Shown one piece after another: positions 9,069 to 17,585 of a DNA stretch of 36,281 nucleotides. Position numbers and translations under genes: made by a program. The stretch's first letter is position 1; every line of letters begins with the position of its first letter. The DNA comes from JBLIKP01 sp047635375 (GTDB lineage Bacteria > Bacteroidota > Bacteroidia > Sphingobacteriales > Sphingobacteriaceae): assembly GCA_047635375.1 (NCBI GenBank), contig JBLIKP010000012.1, positions 1 through 36,281 of the forward strand. The letters run 5' to 3'. Under the pieces are notes generated by a model. That model saw only the letters and a program-made list of their open reading frames with translations. It had not been told where the DNA came from and did no database searches.

Positions 9069-9076
9069 TAACTTTG
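9069..9076 (+). promoter_or_regulatory. -7 element of tyrS
   Basis: TAACTTTG matches TAnnTTTG exactly and ends 17 nt before ATG 9094. No clear TTG is seen at the -33 position. It lies inside the longer open frame that begins at TTG 9010, which argues for the ATG start. Confidence 0.55.
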
Positions 9077-9093
9077 CCCAAAATCGATTTCAC

Positions 9094-10374
9094 ATGACCA
9101 ATTTCATTGAAGAATTACGCTGGCGCGGAATGATCCACGACATTATGCCGGGCACTGAGGAGCAAGTTCAAAAGGAGCTAACATCAGCTTACATTGGATT
9201 TGACCCAACTGCCGACAGTCTGCATATTGGGTCATTAGTTCCTATAATGCTGCTTATGCATATTCAACGGTCTGGTCATAAGCCTGTGGCCTTGGTAGGT
9301 GGAGCCACTGGAATGGTTGGTGATCCTTCAGGGAAATCTGAGGAAAGAAATTTACTTTCTGAGGATGTGCTTCAAAAAAATATTGCTGGTGTAAAAGCTC
9401 AATTGGAAAGGTTTTTAGTTTTCGACGACAGTGAAACAAGCGCCGAAATCGTAAATAACTACGACTGGTTTAAAAACATGACGTTTTTGGATTTCATTCG
9501 TGATGCTGGAAAGCATATTACTGTGAATTACATGATGGCAAAAGATTCAGTAAAAAAACGTCTTGAAACGGGGATTAGCTTTACTGAATTCAGTTACCAA
9601 TTAGTTCAGGGTTACGATTTTTACTGGCTAAACAAAAATAAAAACTGCAAGATTCAAATGGGTGGTTCTGACCAATGGGGTAATATTACTACAGGTACAG
9701 AATTAATTAGGAGAATGGGAGGAGGCGAAGCATTTGCAATGACTTGTCCACTTGTCACTAAGGCTGATGGCGGAAAATTTGGCAAAACGGAGTCGGGAAA
9801 TGTATGGCTTGATCCAGAAAGGACATCACCGTACCAATTTTACCAATTTTGGATGAATACAAGTGATGAGGATGCAAAAAACTTCATTCGAATTTTCACC
9901 CTAATCGACAGAAACACAATAGAAAAATTAGAGGCAGAACACGCTGAAGCCCCACATGTTCGTATTCTTCAAAGGGCTATTGCTGAAGAAATCACCATTC
10001 GTGTACATGGAGTGGAAGAATTGTCGGCCGCAATAGCCGCTTCTCAAATTCTATTCGGAAAATCTACCACGGAAACGCTAAAAAAATTATCAGAAAAAGA
10101 CCTGCTTAATGTGTTTGAAGGCGTTCCCCAAATGGAAATTTCAAAGAACGAATTATCCAAAGGATTTAGTGCAATTGAATTATTGGCTGTTAAGACTGAG
10201 ATTTTTGCTTCCAACGGGGAAGCTAGGAGAATGATAAAATCCGGTGCCGTTAGTGTGAATAAAGAAAAGATTTCAGATGAAAACTTCACTTTTGACATTT
10301 CACATTTACTAAATGACAAGTATATTCTTGCGCAAAAAGGGAAAAAGAATTACTTTTTAATAAAAGCAGTATAA
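9094..10374 (+). CDS. tyrS: Tyrosyl-tRNA synthetase
   Basis: Class I aminoacyl-tRNA synthetase charging tRNA-Tyr, 426 residues. The HIGH-type motif is in SLHIGSLVP, the tyrosine pocket in YDFYWL and QMGGSDQWGN, and the KMSKS-type loop is KFGKTESG. A C-terminal S4 domain (ASNGEARRMIKSGAVSVN) binds tRNA. The frame is open from TTG 9010, but homologues begin at MTNFIEELRWRG and the -7 promoter element lies at 9069-9076, so ATG 9094 is the start. A strong terminator follows. Confidence 0.97.
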   Translation: MTNFIEELRWRGMIHDIMPGTEEQVQKELTSAYIGFDPTADSLHIGSLVPIMLLMHIQRSGHKPVALVGGATGMVGDPSGKSEERNLLSEDVLQKNIAGVKAQLERFLVFDDSETSAEIVNNYDWFKNMTFLDFIRDAGKHITVNYMMAKDSVKKRLETGISFTEFSYQLVQGYDFYWLNKNKNCKIQMGGSDQWGNITTGTELIRRMGGGEAFAMTCPLVTKADGGKFGKTESGNVWLDPERTSPYQFYQFWMNTSDEDAKNFIRIFTLIDRNTIEKLEAEHAEAPHVRILQRAIAEEITIRVHGVEELSAAIAASQILFGKSTTETLKKLSEKDLLNVFEGVPQMEISKNELSKGFSAIELLAVKTEIFASNGEARRMIKSGAVSVNKEKISDENFTFDISHLLNDKYILAQKGKKNYFLIKAV

Positions 10375-10405
10375 AAAATCCCGGGCAAAATTGTCCGGGG
10401 TTTTT
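10375..10405 (+). terminator. tyrS terminator
   Basis: A stem of CCCGGGCAA (10380 onward) pairing with TTGTCCGGG, then GTTTTT. The preceding A run makes it potentially bidirectional with the decayed sixA gene on the other strand. Confidence 0.8.
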
Positions 10406-10543
10406 ATTTTGGATAAGTGGTAAAGTCATCCACAATGCCTTAAAGCATATTTTTACTACCGTAATAAATTCGAGATTTAATTGATAAATGGGCTTAATAA
10501 AATTGGGTGAAATATAGCCCCATGGGATTTAAGACAATTTTAC

Positions 10544-11032
10544 CTAATTAAATTCAAGGATTTCCACTGGGTTTTTGTTCACTTTTAGGAAACCCTCCCA
10601 AGAACCATCCGCCCACTGGAAAACTAAGACACCCGCCGGAGGCAAATTATTATTAATTTTTGGAGAGATATTCTGTGCCAAGTCCGAGAGGACTGGATTA
10701 TGACCTACTACCATTAACACATCTACGGTATCAGGTACTTTTAATATAATTCGCTTATATTCTTTAACTGTTGCAGCGTAAAGGCCATAAACCAGAAGGC
10801 TTTCAAAGCAACCTTTATCCAAATTATTTTTAACGATCTCGGCAGTTTCTGACGAACGATTGGCGGGTGAATGGATTATTAAATCTGGGATTAAGTCGAG
10901 ATTTTTTAAATCCTAAGCTATTAGTTTAGCTTGTGATTTTCCTTGTGGAGTTAACACTCTTGTAATATCGTCAATGACTGAAATTTTGGAAGCCTGAGCC
11001 TGACGCGCAAGCATTAAGGTTTTAGTTCGCAT
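10544..11032 (-). pseudogene. Decayed SixA-type phosphohistidine phosphatase
   Basis: Read from ATG 11032, one frame covers a whole histidine-phosphatase-superfamily protein of SixA size (162 codons), but codon 40 is TAG (10913-10915). SixA removes phosphate from histidine on phosphotransfer domains. The usual N-terminal LMRHA motif reads LMLARQAQA here, so the phosphate-accepting His is replaced by Gln. Later motifs survive: SPANRSSETAE, VVGHNP with the second His, and the C-terminal LPPAGVLVF region. An in-frame stop together with loss of the catalytic residue says pseudogene. The downstream 92-residue frame from TTG 10822 is not likely to be a gene. Confidence 0.85.
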
Positions 11033-11040
11033 TAATTTAC

Positions 11041-11335
11041 TTTAAATTGTATTAGTGAGGAACCAAAACTGAGGAAAGAAGAAAGTGACTTTTTAAAATT
11101 GAGAACCTTATTCCTGATCAAGTAGGTGAACAACATACCGTTTAGATTTTTTATTTTTGACTCTCCATTATATAATTGAAGAAATTATCTCAAATCAATT
11201 GAATTTCAACATATTACATTCTGTAAATAATTGTAAACCCTTTTCGCATAGTGTTTTAAAAAAAGAATGGGTTAAGAATTAGGAGATTCTATTTCCTTAC
11301 TCCCAAAATAAATTCCTAATGTGAATTCAAACCTT
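11041..11335. other. Intergenic stretch with no recognisable gene
   Basis: About 300 bp between the decayed sixA and lepA. It is AT-rich. I see no ORF with coding character, no tRNA-like structure and no strong hairpin. It ends at the lepA -7 element. Confidence 0.6.
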
Positions 11336-11343
11336 TAGTTTTG
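11336..11343 (+). promoter_or_regulatory. -7 element of lepA
   Basis: TAGTTTTG matches TAnnTTTG and ends 7 nt before ATG 11351, so the lepA transcript would have almost no leader. No TTG is evident at the expected -33 position. Confidence 0.55.
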
Positions 11344-11350
11344 CAGCTTC

Positions 11351-13144
11351 ATGAAGAACATCCGTAATTTTTGCATTATCGCACATATTGACCATGGTAA
11401 ATCTACCTTGGCCGATAGGCTTTTAGAATATACAGGTACAATCACACAAAGAGAGGCGAAAGAACAGCTCCTTGACGATATGGACCTTGAACGCGAACGT
11501 GGAATTACCATTAAGAGTCATGCTATCCAAATGGATTACATGCAGGGTAAGGAGAAGTACACATTAAACTTAATTGACACACCGGGCCATGTTGATTTCT
11601 CATACGAGGTTTCAAGGTCTATCAAGGCATGTGAAGGTGCACTGTTAATTGTTGATGCCTCTCAAGGTATCGAAGCTCAAACGATCTCAAACCTTTTCTT
11701 AGCCTTAGAGCACGATTTAGAAATAATTCCAGTTCTAAACAAAATGGACCTTCCTGGTGCAATGCCTGAAGAAGTTAAGGACCAAATTGTTGAGTTAATT
11801 GGTTGTGATCGTGATGATATTATTCCAGCGAGTGGAAAAACGGGATTGGGAGTTGATAATATTTTAGAAGCAATTGTAAAAAGAATTCCTTCACCCGAGG
11901 GAGATCCTGATGCACCACTACAAGCTTTAATTTTCGATTCAGTTTTCAACTCATTTCGTGGAATAATTGGTTATTTCAAAGTTCAAAACGGAACGATAAA
12001 TAAGGGGGATAAAGTAAAGTTCTTCCATACAGATAAAGAATATTTCGCCGATGAAATTGGCGTTTTAAAATTAAAACAACGTCCTGAAAAAAGCATTTCT
12101 GCCGGTAACGTTGGATATATTATATCAGGAATTAAGTCGGCTAAGGAAGTAAAGGTTGGGGATACCATCACCAGTCCTACTCGCCCATGTGTAAATGCGA
12201 TTGCGGGATTTGAGGATGTAAAACCTATGGTATTTGCAGGGATTTACCCTGTAGACACTGAAGATTTTGAAGAACTTCGTGAAAGCATGTTCAAGCTTCA
12301 GCTGAATGATGCATCACTGGTATTCGAGCCGGAATCATCGGCGGCATTAGGCTACGGATTCCGTTGTGGATTCCTTGGTATGCTTCACATGGAAATCATC
12401 CAGGAGCGTTTGGAAAGAGAATTCGATATGACTGTAATCACTACGGTTCCTAACGTTTCCTACCATGCTTACCTGAATTCTGCGCCTGACGTATTAGAAA
12501 TTGTAAATAATCCGAGTGAATTACCTGACCCTAACTATTTAAATCGGGTTGAAGAGCCATTCATTCGTGCACAAATAATCACCAAATCTGAATACATTGG
12601 TCAAGTAATTGGACTGTGTATTGAGAAACGCGGACAAATTAAAGATCAGGTTTATTTAACTTCAGATCGTGTTGAAATGAGTTTTATCATGCCAATGGCA
12701 GAAATCGTTTTTGATTTTTATGATAGATTAAAAACAGTTTCTCGTGGATACGCTTCGTTCGACTATTCTCCTATTGGCTATCAGGCTTCCCACTTGGTAA
12801 AAATGGATATCATGTTAAATGGAGATCACGTAGATGCTCTTTCATCATTAATTCACCGAGACAATGCCTACGACCTTGGAAAGCGTATTTGCGCCAAGCT
12901 AAGAGAACTTATTCCTCGTCAACAATTTGACATTGCCATACAGGCTGCAATTGGAGCTAAGGTTATTGCCAGAGAATCGGTTAAAGCCTTAAGAAAAGAT
13001 GTTACCGCTAAATGTTATGGTGGTGATATTTCTCGTAAACGTAAGCTTCTTGAAAAGCAGAAAAAAGGAAAGAAAAGAATGCGCCAAGTAGGAAATGTAG
13101 AGATTCCACAAAGTGCATTTATGGCCGTATTAAAATTAGACTAA
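11351..13144 (+). CDS. lepA: Elongation factor 4 (ribosomal back-translocase)
   Basis: Translational GTPase of 597 residues, the usual LepA length. The GTPase domain shows AHIDHGKST (residues 8-16), DTPGH and NKMDLPGA. Domains II and III follow, then an EF-G-like domain around 400-480. The LepA-specific C-terminal domain is recognised by QASHLVKMDIMLNG, the AIGAKVIARE region and KCYGGDISRKRKLLEKQKKG. It binds ribosomes and influences initiation or back-translocation under ionic stress. folD follows 19 bp downstream on the same strand and is probably co-transcribed. Confidence 0.98.
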   Translation: MKNIRNFCIIAHIDHGKSTLADRLLEYTGTITQREAKEQLLDDMDLERERGITIKSHAIQMDYMQGKEKYTLNLIDTPGHVDFSYEVSRSIKACEGALLIVDASQGIEAQTISNLFLALEHDLEIIPVLNKMDLPGAMPEEVKDQIVELIGCDRDDIIPASGKTGLGVDNILEAIVKRIPSPEGDPDAPLQALIFDSVFNSFRGIIGYFKVQNGTINKGDKVKFFHTDKEYFADEIGVLKLKQRPEKSISAGNVGYIISGIKSAKEVKVGDTITSPTRPCVNAIAGFEDVKPMVFAGIYPVDTEDFEELRESMFKLQLNDASLVFEPESSAALGYGFRCGFLGMLHMEIIQERLEREFDMTVITTVPNVSYHAYLNSAPDVLEIVNNPSELPDPNYLNRVEEPFIRAQIITKSEYIGQVIGLCIEKRGQIKDQVYLTSDRVEMSFIMPMAEIVFDFYDRLKTVSRGYASFDYSPIGYQASHLVKMDIMLNGDHVDALSSLIHRDNAYDLGKRICAKLRELIPRQQFDIAIQAAIGAKVIARESVKALRKDVTAKCYGGDISRKRKLLEKQKKGKKRMRQVGNVEIPQSAFMAVLKLD

Positions 13145-13163
13145 CCCTCAACAATCACCTTTC

Positions 13164-14036
13164 ATGCAGTTATTAGACGGAAAAGCCCTATCAATTCAAA
13201 TCAAGGCAGAATTAGCGATAGAAACCACCGAATTTAAGACCAAAACAGGTAAAACTCCACACTTAGTCGCCATCTTGGTGGGTACTGACGGTGCGAGCCA
13301 AACTTATGTTGCCAGTAAGGTTAAGGATTGTGAAATTGTTGGTTTTAAATCGACTTTATTCCGCTACGACAACACCCTTTCGGAAAAGGATTTGTTGGAT
13401 AAAATTAAATCGCTAAACGCAGATGATGATGTTGACGGAATTTTGGTTCAGTTACCACTTCCAAATCACATCGCTGTCGACAAAGTGACCCAAGCAATAA
13501 GCCCTGATAAGGATGTTGATGGGTTTCACCCTGCAAATGTAGGGAAACTTAGCATGGGGCTTCCAACCTTTATTTCAGCAACTCCTTTAGGAATACTTTT
13601 AATGCTTGAAAAGAAAGGTATTGATACTGAAGGCAAGCATTGTGTGGTCATGGGCCGAAGCAGCATTGTTGGTTACCCTATGAGCATTCTAATGGCGCGC
13701 AAGGGTAATCCGGGAAACTGCACGGTAACAATGGTTCACAGCCGTACCAAAAACATGAAAGAAATTACCCGTCAAGCGGATATTTTAATCGTGGCGATTG
13801 GAAAGCATGAGTTTGTAACCAAGGACATGGTTAAGCCTGGCGCTGTAGTTATTGATGTGGGTATAACTCGAGTTCCCGATACTACTGCCAAACGAGGCTA
13901 CCGATTAATAGGTGACGTAAAATTTGATGAGGTGGCAGAGCAATGCAGCTTTATTACTCCTGTTCCAGGTGGTGTAGGTCCAATGACTAGAGTTGGACTC
14001 CTTTATAACACCCTATTAGCAGCAAAACGCCGATAA
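13164..14036 (+). CDS. folD: Methylenetetrahydrofolate dehydrogenase / cyclohydrolase
   Basis: Bifunctional one-carbon enzyme of 290 residues that interconverts 5,10-methylene-THF and 10-formyl-THF using NADP. Key residues are present: YVASKVKDCE with the catalytic Tyr48 and Lys52, QLPLP, the DKDVDGFHP loop, the nucleotide-binding GRSSIVGYP and the C-terminal PVPGGVGPMT signature. It lies 19 bp after lepA. The converging GNAT gene ends only 4 bp after its stop, and no terminator is visible between them. Confidence 0.97.
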   Translation: MQLLDGKALSIQIKAELAIETTEFKTKTGKTPHLVAILVGTDGASQTYVASKVKDCEIVGFKSTLFRYDNTLSEKDLLDKIKSLNADDDVDGILVQLPLPNHIAVDKVTQAISPDKDVDGFHPANVGKLSMGLPTFISATPLGILLMLEKKGIDTEGKHCVVMGRSSIVGYPMSILMARKGNPGNCTVTMVHSRTKNMKEITRQADILIVAIGKHEFVTKDMVKPGAVVIDVGITRVPDTTAKRGYRLIGDVKFDEVAEQCSFITPVPGGVGPMTRVGLLYNTLLAAKRR

Positions 14037-14040
14037 TTAA

Positions 14041-14577
14041 TTAAAGATTCTTCGAATAATAAACGCACGGTTGTAACCAACTATCTCGAGCGAGATTTGG
14101 GTGCACAAAATCGTACTGAAAGGTAAACCCTACCTTTTCCATAATGTGAATACTGCCTTTATTAGGCTTGCTTGCCACGCATGAGATCATATTAATTTTA
14201 CATTTGTTTTTGGAAAAATCTAACATGGCCAATGCACCCTCAGTGGCTAAACCCATGTTCCAAAACTTTTTGTTTAAGCGATAGCCTATATCAACTGACG
14301 GATTAAAATCTGACGGGTAATCTTGAAGTGAAATACCAATAATCCCAACGAATTCTCCTGTCCCCTTTTCTAAAGTTTTAAAATAACAAAAACCGTGTAC
14401 ATCGAACATTTTCATTTGCCTGTCTAACCAAGCCTTGGAAGCTACTCGATCCAGAGTCGATTCGAAAAAACGCATAACATCTTCGTCTAAATTTAATTTG
14501 GTAAGAATGTTCAAATCGGCCTCAGACCAAGAGAAATACTCCAAACACTCAGAAATTAAAACTGGTTTCAAGTTCAA
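14041..14577 (-). CDS. GNAT family acetyltransferase (RimJ/RimL type)
   Basis: 178 residues. The GNAT acyl-CoA fold is seen in FVGIIGISL, the beta4 strand VDIGYRL, the pyrophosphate-binding NKKFWNMGLATEG and the later SVHIMEKVGF-like segment (SIHIMEKVGF). The substrate is not predictable; members acetylate ribosomal protein N termini, antibiotics or small amines. The start is TTG 14577, which overlaps the TGA of the upstream lipoprotein gene in TTGA, suggesting coupled translation. No ATG exists before residue 35. Confidence 0.8.
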   Translation of the reverse strand: MNLKPVLISECLEYFSWSEADLNILTKLNLDEDVMRFFESTLDRVASKAWLDRQMKMFDVHGFCYFKTLEKGTGEFVGIIGISLQDYPSDFNPSVDIGYRLNKKFWNMGLATEGALAMLDFSKNKCKINMISCVASKPNKGSIHIMEKVGFTFQYDFVHPNLARDSWLQPCVYYSKNL

Positions 14578-15023
14578 AATTGTTGATTATAGGGATTAAC
14601 CGATAGACTATTTGGCATGGTTATTTTAATAAATTGATGTTGCGTTGCTATATGACATGTATTGCAACTGCCTATTAAAAAAGTATATTTTTTTGCTGCA
14701 TTTTTTTCATTCTTACCATCAATTTCAGTTTTCAAATCGTCAATTGAAGGAATTAGGATTTGTTTTACTTGTTGGCTAATATTATTTCCCTCATACATTA
14801 TTTGATTGTGCACAAGGTCTTCCGCAATCTCTTCAATTTCATGTAGGTAGAAGTCGGCAAGATCCCAGTTTTTACTATTCAATGAAAAGCTCAACTTCTG
14901 GGAGTACCGTTGAAATTTCCCCATTCCGTCTACTAGGTCATAATCCTCACCACCACTTGAAGGAGAACACGCCGCTAGACCAATAATAAAAAATGAAATA
15001 AAAAAAAATGCTACATTTCTCAT
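14574..15023 (-). CDS. Monohaem cytochrome c-like lipoprotein
   Basis: 149 residues. A lipoprotein signal peptide ends in the lipobox LAAC with Cys19, so the protein is membrane-anchored outside the cytoplasm. A single haem c attachment motif CNTCH lies at 120-124, near the C terminus of a mostly helical domain, the arrangement of a cytochrome c-prime-like four-helix bundle. The partner and redox role are unknown. It starts with ATG 15023, 4 nt after a TAnnTTTG element, and is followed by an overlapping GNAT gene. Confidence 0.8.
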   Translation of the reverse strand: MRNVAFFFISFFIIGLAACSPSSGGEDYDLVDGMGKFQRYSQKLSFSLNSKNWDLADFYLHEIEEIAEDLVHNQIMYEGNNISQQVKQILIPSIDDLKTEIDGKNEKNAAKKYTFLIGSCNTCHIATQHQFIKITMPNSLSVNPYNQQF

Positions 15024-15027
15024 ATCC

Positions 15028-15035
15028 CAAAAATA
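15028..15035 (-). promoter_or_regulatory. -7 element of the cytochrome lipoprotein gene
   Basis: On the minus strand the sequence reads TATTTTTG, an exact TAnnTTTG, with only 4 nt before ATG 15023. This implies a leaderless mRNA. Confidence 0.55.
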
Positions 15036-15092
15036 AAAAAAATGAATTCTTAATTACCGCCTAGTTTTGAAATCACTAATTGTAGTTATTCT

Positions 15093-15806
15093 TTAAAGTC
15101 TTATTGAGTCGGGCTGGAAAAAATCCAAAATAAATAAAAGGGAAATGGAAATGGCAATAGTAGTAATAGTCAAAATAAGGGCATTTATAAACACTCTACT
15201 TTTCCTTTTATTCTTTGTAAAAACCACTGAAGTAAACCAAAATAGAACAAGCACAAATATTAGAAACAAGATTGTCTCAAGATTAATATCTAAACCATAA
15301 ATCAATATATTATCAATCACAATAAAAATTGAGCCCCACATGGAAAACAAATAAACCATTGAAATAAAATGGGTTAACATTCCTTTTCGGTTTCTTAAAA
15401 ATACTAAATACGAGGCAAAAGCTATGTATGGTAAAAAAATTATAATAAAGATTAATTCAGGGGGTAGAGCATTTGATTCTAAGCTGAATACGAGCCCAAT
15501 AACATTGGGTGAAATAAAACTAAGCTGGATTCCAAGAATAAAAGTAAAATAAAATAAAATTTGCCCCGGAGATTTATAAAATCTTCTATTCCCTTGAACA
15601 TAAGATTCAACAACCGTTTTGGGATTAACTAGCAGGGCTCCATAGGTTCCAAATACGGAACTTTCAAGAGAAAACAATCCACTTATCACATCTTGGATTA
15701 ATCTCCAAACGGTTATTTTTTTGACACCTATTTTTTGTCCGCAATTTCCACAGAACGTTTCTGGCACGTCGGAATTACAAATTTTGCAATGCTTGTTAAT
15801 CTTCAT
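15093..15806 (-). CDS. DUF3667 family membrane protein
   Basis: 237 residues. The N terminus is a zinc ribbon with two Cys pairs (CKIC and CGNCGQK), followed by the family block with FYKSPGQ near residue 80, and then about five hydrophobic helices. DUF3667 proteins are common in Bacteroidota and have no known function; a zinc ribbon linked to a membrane domain is their typical build. A decayed paralogue lies directly upstream on the same strand, so this looks like a tandem duplication. Confidence 0.8.
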   Translation of the reverse strand: MKINKHCKICNSDVPETFCGNCGQKIGVKKITVWRLIQDVISGLFSLESSVFGTYGALLVNPKTVVESYVQGNRRFYKSPGQILFYFTFILGIQLSFISPNVIGLVFSLESNALPPELIFIIIFLPYIAFASYLVFLRNRKGMLTHFISMVYLFSMWGSIFIVIDNILIYGLDINLETILFLIFVLVLFWFTSVVFTKNKRKSRVFINALILTITTIAISISLLFILDFFQPDSIRL

Positions 15807-15824
15807 TATTAAGTTTCCTTTTGT

Positions 15825-16501
15825 TTAAGTTCTCGTGATTTTATCAGGAAAGTAATTGTAAATAATACGCGCCAAACCTAAGAAAATTGTAATTGTAATG
15901 AGCATCTGAATTATCGTGGAGATGATTACGTTTTTCCATTTCGTAAATTTCAATTGAACCATGGAGTTCCAAAGGAAGAGTAATCCGAGAAAACTGCCCA
16001 AAATTGTTAGGCTTAATTTAAAGGGGAAAATTAAATTAATTATATTTTCAAGGGCCACAAAAACAATTAACCATGTTGGAAATAAGTGCATAAAAGGAAT
16101 TAAGACCGAAAATACAAGAATTTGTGTCGGAATAGTATCATTAGTAAATGAAACCTGAAAACCTAACAAGGTCATTTCCCCAAAAGTAAACTGAAGTCCC
16201 ATGACAAACGCGGCATAAAATGCCATTTGTACTGGCGATTTATAATATCGACGAAATCCTTTGAGGTTGACCTAAATTATTTCGTTTGGCTTGGAAAGAA
16301 CAATCCAAATGGATCCAAAATAGAATGCTCCAAAAAAATAGACCATTAATTAAAACGGTAAGCAATCCCAGAAACGATACTTTTTCTCACATTACCTTTT
16401 GCCCACATTTGGCGCAAAAATGCTCCATGGCATGGGTATTACAAACAGGACACAAGTTTTTGATTGGTCTTATTGGTTTTAAATTTATAAAATTTGACCA
16501 T
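15825..16501 (-). pseudogene. Decayed DUF3667 paralogue
   Basis: Pieces of a second DUF3667 protein are spread over two or three frames. From the right there is a zinc ribbon (LCPVCNTHAMEHFCAKCGQK), then TGA at 16387-16389. Next comes SFLGLLTVLINGL in the same frame, a shift at the A run 16332-16338, then FGSIWIVLSKPNEII, an in-frame TAG at 16272-16274, and VNLKGFRRYYKSPVQM leading into the open 133-codon frame from 16226. These pieces align in order with the intact gene next door (GLFSLESSVFGTYG, RRFYKSPGQ). The C-terminal 133-residue frame is therefore a remnant, not an independent gene. Confidence 0.85.
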
Positions 16502-16676
16502 TGAATTTTAGATTTTGGATTTTATCAAGCTAATGGGAGACATATTTATTTCAATTTTAATACTGTAGGTCAAAACCTAACTTTTTCAATCCGAAAGCTT
16601 TAATTTTTAATAACTTGCTGGCTCGATGCAACCAATTTTAATATTTTCCCCTCTATTTAAAAACCACTGAAATATC

Positions 16677-17567
16677 ATGAGCTTACAAATCACAAACCTC
16701 TCCAAAACATATTCAAATGGAGTACAAGCGTTAAAAAACGTCACTTTAAATATCCCAAAAGGAATGTACGGCCTTCTTGGCCCCAACGGCGCTGGAAAAT
16801 CATCATTAATGCGGACAATTGCGACACTCCAAGAACCTGACACGGGCGAAATTCAGCTTGGAGAAATTAATGTATTAACCCAAAAAGATGAGGTTAGGAA
16901 AGTCCTGGGATACCTTCCACAGGAGTTTGGAGTTTACCCTAAGGTTTCTGCCGAAGAACTTCTTGACCACCTTGCCGTGCTAAAGGGAATAACGAATAAA
17001 AAAGAGCGGAAAGAAGTGGTAAGCTCGCTACTTCATAAAACCAATTTATGGGAAGCAAGAAAGAAAAATCTTGGAGGTTATAGCGGCGGAATGAAGCAGC
17101 GTTTCGGGATTGCTCAAGCATTACTTTCCCAACCAAAATTAATTATTGTTGATGAACCTACGGCCGGGTTAGATCCTGCTGAAAGGAACAGATTCCTAAA
17201 TCTGCTTAGCGAACTTGGAGAGAATACCGTCGTTATTTTAAGCACTCACATTGTGGATGATGTAAAAGAACTTTGTCAGCAAATGGCAATAATTAATAAA
17301 GGAGAAGTCCTTTTTGAAGGTTCACCTGAGTCTTCTTTAAAAGAAGTTGAGGGGAAAATCTGGACAAAAAGCATAGAGAAAAATCAATTACCTGATTACA
17401 AAGAAAAACACCATGTCATTTACGATCGCCTTATCGGCGGAAAGCCAGTGATAATGGTCCATTCTGACAATATTCCTGGCGAGGGTTTCAAGCAAAAATT
17501 CGCGGATCTTGAAGATGTTTATTTTTCAAAAATATTCGCTAAAACGGCGCAAGCCGAACTTGTTTAA
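16677..17567 (+). CDS. ABC transporter ATP-binding protein
   Basis: 296 residues, cytoplasmic ATPase. It has Walker A GPNGAGKSS (35-43), Q-loop PQEFG, signature YSGGMKQ (135-141), Walker B LIIVDEP (155-161) and the switch His in STH (191). The C-terminal 80 residues form an accessory domain. It belongs to the ABC-2 exporter class (similar to CcmA/NatA-type ATPases). The fused permease-peptidase gene starts 18 bp downstream, so the two make one transporter. The start ATG 16677 fits the family N terminus. Confidence 0.93.
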   Translation: MSLQITNLSKTYSNGVQALKNVTLNIPKGMYGLLGPNGAGKSSLMRTIATLQEPDTGEIQLGEINVLTQKDEVRKVLGYLPQEFGVYPKVSAEELLDHLAVLKGITNKKERKEVVSSLLHKTNLWEARKKNLGGYSGGMKQRFGIAQALLSQPKLIIVDEPTAGLDPAERNRFLNLLSELGENTVVILSTHIVDDVKELCQQMAIINKGEVLFEGSPESSLKEVEGKIWTKSIEKNQLPDYKEKHHVIYDRLIGGKPVIMVHSDNIPGEGFKQKFADLEDVYFSKIFAKTAQAELV

Positions 17568-17585
17568 TCTCTTAAATCTGTCTTT

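Noticed and set aside
9010..9093. A longer tyrS starting at TTG 9010
   Set aside because: The extra 28 residues do not belong to the family, and the -7 promoter element lies within them.
10544..10822. A separate 92-residue gene
   Set aside because: It is the C-terminal part of the interrupted sixA frame and starts from an internal TTG.
15825..16226. An independent 133-residue membrane protein gene
   Set aside because: It continues upstream in frame through a TAG into recognisable DUF3667 sequence, so it is the tail of a decayed paralogue.
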